Shown: positions 18,273-25,879 of the stretch, piece by piece
Numbering within the stretch: position 1 is the first letter of the stretch
How the letters are laid out: the number at the start of each line of letters is the position of its first letter
Notes under the pieces: generated by a model
What the model was told of the DNA's origin: nothing
The model's input: only the letters and a program-made list of their open reading frames with translations
The model's database searches: none
Made by a program: the position numbers and the translations under genes
NCBI GenBank assembly: GCA_964540765.1
Contig: CAZINW010000004.1
Coordinates: 30,667-94,666, forward strand
Length of the DNA: 64,000 nt
Reading direction: 5' to 3'
Source of the DNA: CAZJLN01 sp964540765
GTDB lineage: Bacteria; Chloroflexota; Anaerolineae; Anaerolineales; Anaerolineaceae

Positions 18273-19592
18273 TTGCGACTTATTGATGCTTTTCGATTGA
18301 ATAAAAAGGATCGGATCGCCTTTACGGGAGCAGGCGGGAAAACAACGGCGCTTTTTTGTATTGCGCGGGAATTTGAGGGACCTGTTCTCATCTCAACGAC
18401 GACCCACCTGGGTGCTTGGCAAAGCCAACTGGCAGATAAACACTGGATCATCAAAGATGATCATGATTTTGATCACAGAAGAGCTGAAAAGATTACTGGC
18501 GTTACCCTGGTGACAGGTGCGGCGGATCAAGAAGAACGCTTGAGCGGATTTGACAATGAGAAAATTCAATTCCTACTTGAGATGGCTGATAAAAATTCAT
18601 GTCCTTTGCTGATAGAAGCCGATGGTGCCAGGACCAAGCCTCTCAAGGCTCCTGAATTATACGAACCGGTAATTCCTGACTTTGTGACGCATGTGATTGT
18701 CATCGCAGGTATGTCTGGCTATCAACAAAGGCTGGATGAAAATGTTGTTCATCGGCCCGGATTGTATGCCAAGTTGAGTGGCCTGAGTTTAGGTGAGAAA
18801 ATATCCCTGGATGCCATGAAACTAGTTCTTTCCAGTCAAAATGGGGGAAAGAAAGGCATTCCTGCAGGAGCAAAAGCTTTCTTGCTGTTAAACCAGGCTG
18901 ATGATCCCTTATTGCAGAGTGTCGCAGGTAGATTGGCGCGGATGTTAAGGACAGATTTTGAAAAAATTGCGATTGCATCTTTGCAGACGAATAGCGTTTA
19001 TGCATGTTTCCATAAAATTGCTGGGATTGTTCTTGCAGCAGGCGGTGCATCCCGTCTTCAGGTACCCAAGCAGTTGCTCCAATGGTGCGGCGAGAGCTTC
19101 GTTTCATCCGTCGCTAAAACAGCCATAGCAGCAGGTTTGGATCCTGTTATAGTCGTCCTGGGTGCTTATCACGAAGCCGTGAAGAAGGTGCTTGATAAAA
19201 TGCCTGTTCATTTCGTGAATAATCTGCATTGGAAGGAAGGGCAAAGCACATCCATCAAAGTTGGGATTAAGGCTTTACCTGAAGGTGTCGAAGGTGCCAT
19301 CTTTTTATTGGCGGATCAACCTCAGTTATCCGTTTCCCTGGTTAAATCACTCATGGAAAGTGCCTGGACTTCATCAAAGCCTGTCATTACGCCTTTAATC
19401 GATGGAAAAAGGGGTAACCCTGTCTATTTTTCAAGTGAAACTTTTGATGAGCTATCTGGAATTACTGGCGACCAGGGAGGGAGGGCGATTTTCTCCAAAT
19501 ATCCACTCCAATATCTTGATTGGTTTGATGAAAGCCAGAAATTAGATGTTGATACACTGGATGATCTTGCACGGCTCAGGAAGTTTGAATAA
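18273..19592 (+). CDS. YqeC-MocA fusion: Se-dependent hydroxylase accessory protein and Mo-cofactor nucleotidyltransferase
   Basis: A 439-residue fusion. The N-terminal half (1-240) is YqeC: a P-loop in FTGAGGKTTALF (17-28) and LLIEADGARTKPLKAP (112-127). The C-terminal half (from about 249) is a MocA/MobA-like nucleotidyltransferase with GIVLAAGGASRLQVPKQLL for CTP binding and LLADQPQLS for metal. MocA makes the cytosine dinucleotide form of the Mo cofactor in E. coli, where yqeC and mocA are adjacent but separate. It starts with TTG 18273 directly after the yqeB stop, with GGGGGA just before. It is the last gene of the array; no clear terminator was seen after it. Confidence 0.9.
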   Translation: MRLIDAFRLNKKDRIAFTGAGGKTTALFCIAREFEGPVLISTTTHLGAWQSQLADKHWIIKDDHDFDHRRAEKITGVTLVTGAADQEERLSGFDNEKIQFLLEMADKNSCPLLIEADGARTKPLKAPELYEPVIPDFVTHVIVIAGMSGYQQRLDENVVHRPGLYAKLSGLSLGEKISLDAMKLVLSSQNGGKKGIPAGAKAFLLLNQADDPLLQSVAGRLARMLRTDFEKIAIASLQTNSVYACFHKIAGIVLAAGGASRLQVPKQLLQWCGESFVSSVAKTAIAAGLDPVIVVLGAYHEAVKKVLDKMPVHFVNNLHWKEGQSTSIKVGIKALPEGVEGAIFLLADQPQLSVSLVKSLMESAWTSSKPVITPLIDGKRGNPVYFSSETFDELSGITGDQGGRAIFSKYPLQYLDWFDESQKLDVDTLDDLARLRKFE

Positions 19593-19751
19593 TTTTAGGC
19601 AGATCGAAACTTCTCGTTCGCGGAGTGGTCAAGATCGCACTCTACGTGCCGGTCAGCAGACGTTGCTGGCAAATCCAGGTCACTGCGTTCCAACGTAGAG
19701 ATTGACCTTTGTCATTCCACAGACTCCTGTAAGTCTTTATGTAAGTCTTCA

Positions 19752-19780
19752 TTGACCCTACAGGAAGGTTGTGGCATAAT
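19752..19780 (+). promoter_or_regulatory. Sigma-70-type promoter of the ileS T-box transcript
   Basis: TTGACC (19752-19757), 17 bases, then CATAAT (19775-19780). Transcription would start near 19787, right where the T-box leader begins. The stretch 19593-19751 between the yqeC-mocA stop and this promoter holds no gene or repeat that I can support. Confidence 0.65.
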
Positions 19781-19787
19781 ATTCCTG

Positions 19788-20062
19788 TTAATATAAAATG
19801 CGATGATGGAAACGAGTAAACTTGTCTGAAATGACAGCGAGCCTGGAAGCAGTGAGAGCCAGATCATGAAAACAGGTTGAAAATCCTTCTGGAGCTGCAA
19901 ACTGAACGCAAAAATGCCAGTAAGTGCGCCGGCGAGCACTTTCCCGTTATAGATGGTGCAGTTATTACCGATTTGGCGATAACTGGCTGAGGTGTCTGGC
20001 TTTGCCAGGAACCAGGGTGGTACCGCGAGAATGAACTCGTCCCTGTGCTGGGATGAGTTTTA
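19788..20062 (+). promoter_or_regulatory. T-box riboswitch leader, isoleucine type
   Basis: The leader contains the T-box motif AGGGTGGTACCGCG (20014-20027), the most conserved part of tRNA-sensing T-box riboswitches. Upstream are stem I features (CGAGTAA near 19812, AGCGAGCCTGGAAGCAGTGA near 19836), the specifier-loop-like TTGAAAATCCTTCTGGAG with a candidate Ile codon ATC at 19883-19885, and stem III landmarks (CTGAACG, CCCGTTA). It ends in a terminator hairpin just before ileS. Uncharged tRNA-Ile would favour antitermination and raise IleRS. The specifier is my reading of the pattern; the T-box itself is clear. Confidence 0.88.
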
Positions 20063-20068
20063 TATTTT
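20034..20068 (+). terminator. T-box-controlled intrinsic terminator before ileS
   Basis: AACTCGTCCC (20034-20043) pairs with GGGATGAGTT (20050-20059) around a 6-base loop, with one G-T wobble, followed by a T-rich run. The T-box bases AGGG lie just upstream and could pair with TCCC to form the alternative antiterminator, so control is probably transcriptional. Confidence 0.8.
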
Positions 20069-20079
20069 ATGGAGGCAGC

Positions 20080-23000
20080 ATGTTTAAATCAGTATCATCA
20101 AGATTAAATGTCACCCTCATGGAAGAAGCCATGCTACGCTTTTGGCGTAATAATGATATTTTCAAAAAATCCATGCTCCAACGGGAAAATGGACCCAAAT
20201 ATGTTTTTTATGAGGGTCCGCCGACTGCAAACGGAAGACCAGGTGTTCATCATGTTTTGGCGCGTGTGTTTAAGGATATGTTCCCTCGTTACAAAGCCAT
20301 GCAAGGTTACTTTGTTGACAGACGTGGTGGTTGGGACACCCATGGTTTGCCTGTGGAAATTGAAGTTGAAAAGAAGCTTGGATTTACCAATAAAAGCCAG
20401 ATTGATGCATTTGGGATTGAAAAATTCAATGCACTGTGTAAGGAGTCTGCCTTTGAATACATCCAGGATTGGGAACGGCTGACTGACCGCATCGCCTACT
20501 GGGTTGATCTCAGTAAAGCCTATGTCACCTACAAGAATGAGTATATTGAATCAGAATGGTGGTTGTTGAAATCAATTTGGGATAAGGGATTACTCTACCA
20601 GGGATTTAAGGTGGTACCTTATTGTCCACGCTGCGGCACGCCTCTTTCTGATCATGAAGTTGCACAGGGTTATCAGCAAGCTGAGGATCCATCCCTGTTT
20701 GTGCGCATGCCCCTGACTGATGAACCCAATACAAATTTCCTGGTATGGACAACAACCCCCTGGACTCTGCCTGGTAATGTTGCCATCGCCGTGCATCCGG
20801 ATGTGGAATATGTGACTGTCACCCAGGAGGAAGGCGACAATGCTGAAAGATTCATCCTGGCAAAAGCTTTGGTTTCAAATGTGTTTGGAGAAACACCTGT
20901 CAGAATTTTGAAGACTTTTAAAGGGAAACAGCTCAAAGGCAAACGCTATTTGCCCTTATATAAATTTCTCCCCCTGGAAAAACCCGCTCATTACGTCGTT
21001 CTGGCAGATTTTGTTACAACCAGCGAAGGAACAGGTCTGGTTCATATTGCACCTGCGTTCGGTGCTGATGACATGCAAATAGCCGTTGAAAATGACCTGC
21101 CAATGCTTATGACCATTAACGATGAGGGCAAGTTTAAGAACGAGGTGCGTCCCTGGGCAGGAAAATTTGTCAAGGACGCAGATCCTTTGATTGTGCAGGA
21201 GCTCAATTCACGCGGCTTGATGCTGAAGATTGGCAAATATACCCATACCTATCCCTTCTGCTGGCGCTGCAACACGCCGTTGTTGTATTATGCAAGACCA
21301 ACCTGGTACATCCGCACCAGCGCGCTGAAGGATCGACTGGTGGCATTGAACCAGGAGATCAATTGGGTTCCTGAGCATATTAAGAATGGTCGGTTTGGGA
21401 ACTGGTTGGAAAATAATGTAGACTGGGCGCTGGGGAGAGACCGCTACTGGGGGACTCCTTTGCCAATCTGGCGGTGCAATCATTGCGGGCATCAAATTTG
21501 TGTGGGTTCTGTTCAAAGTTTGAGTGAATTGGCAGGCAATGATCTTTCAGAAATGGATCTGCATCGCCCTTATATTGACCGGATCACATTTACGTGCCCG
21601 GAATGTCACCAGGGAACGATGACCCGGGTGAAAGAACTGATTGACGTATGGTTTGATTCTGGCTCCATGCCCGTCGCACAGTGGCATTATCCTTTTGAGA
21701 ATATGGATGCTTTCAAGGAACAATTTCCTGCAGACTTCATTTGCGAAGCTGTAGATCAAACCCGCGGATGGTTTTATTCCTTATTGGCAATCAGTACGCT
21801 GGTGTTTGACAGCATCAGTTATAAGAATGTGATTTGCCTCGGTCTAATCCAGGATGGTGAGGGACAAAAAATGTCCAAATCAAAGGGGAATGTGGTTGAT
21901 CCCTGGGAAGTCTTGAATACCCATGGGGCAGACGCGTTCAGGTGGTATTTGTATACTTCGAGCCCTCCAGCCAATGAAAGGCGTTTCAGCACTGAGCTGG
22001 TTGGCGAGGTTGTACGTAACTTCACTCTGACACTCTGGAACACCTATTCGTTTTTTGTCACGTATGCCAATTTGGACGGTTGGACGCCTGATTCACCGAT
22101 CATTCCCCAATTAAGTTCCCTGGATAACTGGCTGATCTCAGCTCTGCATGCTTTAATTCGGGATGTCACCAAGGCTTATGAAGAATATGATGTGTTGGGA
22201 GCGACACGACCGATCGAAACATTTGTTGATCAACTTTCAAACTGGTATTTACGCCGTTCAAGGCGACGCTTCTGGAAAAGTGAGTCCGATGCTGATAAAG
22301 CGGCTGCATATCACACACTTTACCAGGCGTTAACTGTCTTGTCCAAGTTGCTGGCTCCGACCATGCCTTTTATTTCAGAAGAACTGCATCAGAATCTGGT
22401 GCGCTCTGAGGATCCCCTTGCCCCTCTTTCAGTGCACCTGGCAGATTGGCCGAAATTTAACGAAACCCTGATTGATGAGAAGCTCAACCGCTGCATGAAC
22501 GCCGTAATGAAATTGGCATCATTGGGACACGCTGCCCGAAACAAAGCCAATATTAAGGTGCGTCAACCTCTGGCTGAGGTGGCATTTGCTGTTGGAACTG
22601 CAGATGAACAGTTCATAGTAGAAGAATATAAAGAATTGCTTGCTGATGAATTGAACGTGAAATCTGTGCGTGTTTTGGGAGGGGCTGATGAAGCTGTCTC
22701 TTACACGATCAATCCCCTGCCAATGCAATTGGGGCAGAAACACAAAAAACTATACCCAGAGGTAAGAAAGGCTCTGCTCCAATTACCTGCTGATGAAGTT
22801 GCACGAAAACTTCTTGATGGCAATTCTATATTTATCAAAGTTGATGGCAAAACCATTGAAGTCTTGCCCGAGGAAGTGGAAGTTCACACTGATGCCAAGG
22901 AAGGATTTGAGGTAGCTTCAGAAGGCGCATACCTAGCTGCATTAGTGACCGAGCTGAGCCAGGACTTGATTGATGAAGGGCTGGCACGTGAAGTTGTGCG

Positions 23001-23232
23001 GCGTGTGCAGGCTTTGCGGAAGGATGCGAGACTTGAAATTTCTGATCGCATTCTGCTGTTTTATTTCGCATCAGAAAGTCTTGCATCTGCGATGCAAAAA
23101 TTTAATGAATATATCAAAGCTGAGACGCTGGCTCTCGAACTAAAAAATGAGCCGGCACCAGTAGGTTGGGCATCAATCTCTGATACCTTTGAGCAAGAAT
23201 CGCTTACAATCAGTTTGCAGAAAACAGAGTAA
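20080..23232 (+). CDS. ileS: Isoleucyl-tRNA synthetase, type 2, with GXHH signature
   Basis: A 1050-residue class I synthetase that charges tRNA-Ile, including an editing domain. The C-terminal part (for example GQKHKKLYPEVRKALLQLP and DEGLAREVVRRVQALRKDA) marks the eukaryote-like IleRS2 group. KMSKSKGNVVDPW is at about residue 597. The first signature, normally HxGH, reads PTANGRPGVHH (G55-V-H-H58): first and third positions are swapped, the GXHH variant reported to give extreme mupirocin resistance in some IleRS2. I use ATG 20080 behind GGAGG (20071-20075). It is controlled by the T-box just upstream. Confidence 0.96.
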   Translation: MFKSVSSRLNVTLMEEAMLRFWRNNDIFKKSMLQRENGPKYVFYEGPPTANGRPGVHHVLARVFKDMFPRYKAMQGYFVDRRGGWDTHGLPVEIEVEKKLGFTNKSQIDAFGIEKFNALCKESAFEYIQDWERLTDRIAYWVDLSKAYVTYKNEYIESEWWLLKSIWDKGLLYQGFKVVPYCPRCGTPLSDHEVAQGYQQAEDPSLFVRMPLTDEPNTNFLVWTTTPWTLPGNVAIAVHPDVEYVTVTQEEGDNAERFILAKALVSNVFGETPVRILKTFKGKQLKGKRYLPLYKFLPLEKPAHYVVLADFVTTSEGTGLVHIAPAFGADDMQIAVENDLPMLMTINDEGKFKNEVRPWAGKFVKDADPLIVQELNSRGLMLKIGKYTHTYPFCWRCNTPLLYYARPTWYIRTSALKDRLVALNQEINWVPEHIKNGRFGNWLENNVDWALGRDRYWGTPLPIWRCNHCGHQICVGSVQSLSELAGNDLSEMDLHRPYIDRITFTCPECHQGTMTRVKELIDVWFDSGSMPVAQWHYPFENMDAFKEQFPADFICEAVDQTRGWFYSLLAISTLVFDSISYKNVICLGLIQDGEGQKMSKSKGNVVDPWEVLNTHGADAFRWYLYTSSPPANERRFSTELVGEVVRNFTLTLWNTYSFFVTYANLDGWTPDSPIIPQLSSLDNWLISALHALIRDVTKAYEEYDVLGATRPIETFVDQLSNWYLRRSRRRFWKSESDADKAAAYHTLYQALTVLSKLLAPTMPFISEELHQNLVRSEDPLAPLSVHLADWPKFNETLIDEKLNRCMNAVMKLASLGHAARNKANIKVRQPLAEVAFAVGTADEQFIVEEYKELLADELNVKSVRVLGGADEAVSYTINPLPMQLGQKHKKLYPEVRKALLQLPADEVARKLLDGNSIFIKVDGKTIEVLPEEVEVHTDAKEGFEVASEGAYLAALVTELSQDLIDEGLAREVVRRVQALRKDARLEISDRILLFYFASESLASAMQKFNEYIKAETLALELKNEPAPVGWASISDTFEQESLTISLQKTE

Positions 23233-23248
23233 CCATAACGGAGTCATT

Positions 23249-23899
23249 TTGAATATAATCTCAGAAGAAAAAAAACCTGATATGCCGGATGAAAACAGGC
23301 ATCCTGAGCGAACGATGGATTGGAAGGCTGTTGCCAAACATTACGCGTTTTTGTTTGGCATTGCTGCATTGATCATCATCTTTGATCAGTTCACGAAAAA
23401 CTGGATACGCACAAACCTGGCAATTGGCGAGAGCTGGGTGCCGTGGAATTGGCTGGCGCCTTTTGTGCGGCTCGTGCATTGGAAAAACACAGGTGCTGCA
23501 TTCGGTCTATTTCAGAATGCAAGCATAGTTCTGGCTATTCTGGCAGTGATCGTATCTATTGCGATCATCATCTATTTTCCACGCATTCCCAAGGAAGAAA
23601 AACTAATGCGCATAGCCATGGTAATGATGCTGGGTGGCGCTCTCGGCAACCTTGTTGATCGGTTGACCATTGGCTATGTAACTGACTTTATATCTGTGGG
23701 CAATTTTCCGGTGTTCAATGTGGCAGACTCCAGTATCACAGTAGGTGTATGCATCCTTATATTGGGAATGTGGATCAGTGAGAATAAAGCCAAAAAATTG
23801 GCTGAAGTAAAGGATTTGGCAACAGAACCAGAAGATCCATTTTCAGAAGAAACGCTTGAGAAACCAGCAGCTGAAGAAGACCAGGAACAGGAACAATGA
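23249..23899 (+). CDS. lspA: Prolipoprotein signal peptidase (signal peptidase II)
   Basis: An aspartyl membrane peptidase of 206-217 residues that removes signal peptides from lipoproteins. It has four predicted membrane spans. Family motifs are DQFTKNWI, KNTGAAFGLF, GGALGNLVDRL followed by VTDFI, and FNVADSSITVG, with the two catalytic Asp in the third and fourth blocks. The C-terminal tail is long and very acidic (PEDPFSEETLEKPAAEEDQ). The best start is TTG 23249 with CGGAG 5 bases ahead; ATG 23282 is an alternative, and a longer frame from 23189 would overlap ileS. It overlaps rluD by 4 bases. Confidence 0.93.
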   Translation: MNIISEEKKPDMPDENRHPERTMDWKAVAKHYAFLFGIAALIIIFDQFTKNWIRTNLAIGESWVPWNWLAPFVRLVHWKNTGAAFGLFQNASIVLAILAVIVSIAIIIYFPRIPKEEKLMRIAMVMMLGGALGNLVDRLTIGYVTDFISVGNFPVFNVADSSITVGVCILILGMWISENKAKKLAEVKDLATEPEDPFSEETLEKPAAEEDQEQEQ

Positions 23900-24822
23900 A
23901 ATTCAGATCACACCAATTTAGTTTTACACAGGAGGGGTCAATCAGGATTGATAAATTCCTGGCAGACCAATTGGTGGATGTCTCACGTTCCAGCATTCAG
24001 AAATATATTCAAAAGGGATTTGTAACTGTAGACGATCTTCCGATTGAAAAGGCCAACTTTAAAATTGAAATGGGACAGGTGGTTAATATAGATATCCCTG
24101 AAGAACAGGATCAGGTACTTCTGTCGGAACAAATAGTACTCGATGTGATCTATGTGGATGAAAATACCATCGTGATCAATAAACCAGCGGGTATGGTGGT
24201 TCATCCGGGCGCTGGAAATGAAACGGGTACTGTGGTCAATGCATTGCTGGCATATTGGCCTGAGATTGCAGGCGTAGGGGATGCGGAGCGACCGGGTGTA
24301 GTTCACAGGCTGGATAGGGAGACTTCTGGTGTTCTATTGATCGCACGAACCCAAAAGGCTTATGAATGGTATGTTTCCCAGTTTAAAAGCCGGAAAACCC
24401 AAAAAACATACCTGGCATTGGTGGATGGTCATCCACCCACACCAGAAGGACGCATTGTTGCGCCCATTCTGCGAGACCCAAAACACAGGCAGAGGATGGC
24501 GGTGGCGTTGCAGGGTCAGGGACGCAATGCTGTGACAGAATATTTTCGATTGAAGCAATATCCTGATCACGATTACCTTGAAGTGCATCCACTAACGGGT
24601 CGAACGCATCAAATTCGAGTGCATCTGGCATATTTGGGATGCCCGATTGTGGGCGATACGATTTATGGTCGTAAACATCCAAGTATAGAGATCAATCGTT
24701 TTTTTCTTCATGCCCAGGGACTATCAATTCGCCTGCCCGGAGAAAAACAGTTAACCTACTTCAATGCAAGAATTGCACCTGATCTGCAATTGGTATTGAA
24801 TGACCTGGAAAGCCGTCATTAA
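23896..24822 (+). CDS. rluD: RluD-family 23S rRNA pseudouridine synthase
   Basis: A 308-residue pseudouridine synthase. An S4 RNA-binding domain (about 10-75, IRIDKFLADQLVDVSRSSI) precedes the catalytic domain, whose HRLDRETSGVLLIA holds the catalytic Asp; LEVHPLTGRTHQIRVHLAYLG follows. It probably modifies the helix 69 region of 23S rRNA, by analogy with RluD; the exact sites cannot be read from sequence. lspA-rluD adjacency is common in bacteria, and the genes overlap by ATGA. Confidence 0.92.
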   Translation: MKFRSHQFSFTQEGSIRIDKFLADQLVDVSRSSIQKYIQKGFVTVDDLPIEKANFKIEMGQVVNIDIPEEQDQVLLSEQIVLDVIYVDENTIVINKPAGMVVHPGAGNETGTVVNALLAYWPEIAGVGDAERPGVVHRLDRETSGVLLIARTQKAYEWYVSQFKSRKTQKTYLALVDGHPPTPEGRIVAPILRDPKHRQRMAVALQGQGRNAVTEYFRLKQYPDHDYLEVHPLTGRTHQIRVHLAYLGCPIVGDTIYGRKHPSIEINRFFLHAQGLSIRLPGEKQLTYFNARIAPDLQLVLNDLESRH

Positions 24823-24830
24823 GGAAAACT

Positions 24831-25874
24831 ATGAATTATTACGATTTTCGCTCTGATACTGTCACCAAGCCAACCCCTGCAATGCGAGAAGCCATGGCTT
24901 GCGCAGAAGTGGGAGATGATGTTTATGGAGAAGACCCAACTGTTAACCAATTACAATTTCTTGCGGCTGAAATGATGGGCAAAGAAGAAGGTCTCTTTGT
25001 TCCATCCGGGACCATGGGGAATTTAGTTGCGGTTCTGGCTCACTGCGGGCGCGGTGATGAAGTGATCATGGGCACAAAAGGGCACACGTTTTTATTCGAG
25101 GCAGGCGGAATTTCTGCACTGGGGGGTGTCCACCCTTATACCATTCCCAACCAGGAGGATGGCACTTTGAACCTGGAAGACATTCAGAATGCCATCCGCG
25201 CGGAGGATGTGCATCATCCGATATCACGCCTGGTTATCCTGGAGAATACTCATAATCGCTGTGGGGGAGTCGCGATCACGCCAGATTACACACATGAAGC
25301 AGCCAAATTGGCACATCGCCATGGCATGGCTTTGCATCTTGATGGCGCCAGAATATTTAATGCGGCTGTGGGGTTATCTGTTCCGGTAAGGATGCTTACA
25401 CAAGAAGTGGATTCGGTGACCTTTTGTTTAAGCAAAGGCTTGTGTGCGCCGGTTGGATCTGTTCTCTGCGGCACAAACGAATTTATCTTGAAGGCACGCA
25501 GGCTTCGCAAGCAATTAGGGGGTGGCATGCGGCAGGCAGGTGTTCTTGCCGCAGCGGGTATTGTGGCTTTAAACACGATGGTAGATCGCCTGGCGGAAGA
25601 TCATTCCCGGGCAAAAAAACTTGCTGCGGGTCTTGCAGCAATACCAGGCATTCGTATAGATATGAATTCGCCAAAGACGAACATGGTGTTTATCTTTTTG
25701 GATGGGATGGATGACCGGTCTGCAAAAAAGGTCAGCACTGCATTGAAACAATATGGTGTGCTGGCAGGGGTGGTCGGTGAGCACCAATTCCGCTTGGTGA
25801 CCCATTACGGGATTGATGACAACGCAGTAGATGCCTGTATTGAGGCGTTCCAAAAAGTTTTATCAACCCGGTAG
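24831..25874 (+). CDS. ltaE: Low-specificity L-threonine aldolase
   Basis: A 347-residue PLP enzyme of the beta-eliminating lyase group that cleaves L-threonine or allo-threonine to glycine and acetaldehyde. DFRSDTVTKPTPAMREAM is the standard N-terminus, HLDGARIFNAAVGL binds PLP, and the Schiff-base lysine is in VTFCLSKGLCAPVGS. It lies 8 bases after rluD and ends 5 bases from the convergent ABC gene, so the two transcripts meet almost without a gap. Confidence 0.94.
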   Translation: MNYYDFRSDTVTKPTPAMREAMACAEVGDDVYGEDPTVNQLQFLAAEMMGKEEGLFVPSGTMGNLVAVLAHCGRGDEVIMGTKGHTFLFEAGGISALGGVHPYTIPNQEDGTLNLEDIQNAIRAEDVHHPISRLVILENTHNRCGGVAITPDYTHEAAKLAHRHGMALHLDGARIFNAAVGLSVPVRMLTQEVDSVTFCLSKGLCAPVGSVLCGTNEFILKARRLRKQLGGGMRQAGVLAAAGIVALNTMVDRLAEDHSRAKKLAAGLAAIPGIRIDMNSPKTNMVFIFLDGMDDRSAKKVSTALKQYGVLAGVVGEHQFRLVTHYGIDDNAVDACIEAFQKVLSTR

Positions 25875-25879
25875 ACCAT

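Noticed and set aside
19712..19939. Minus-strand 75-codon hydrophobic frame
   Set aside because: It lies across the promoter and stem I region of the T-box leader, has no homologous features, and is best explained by the leader sequence.
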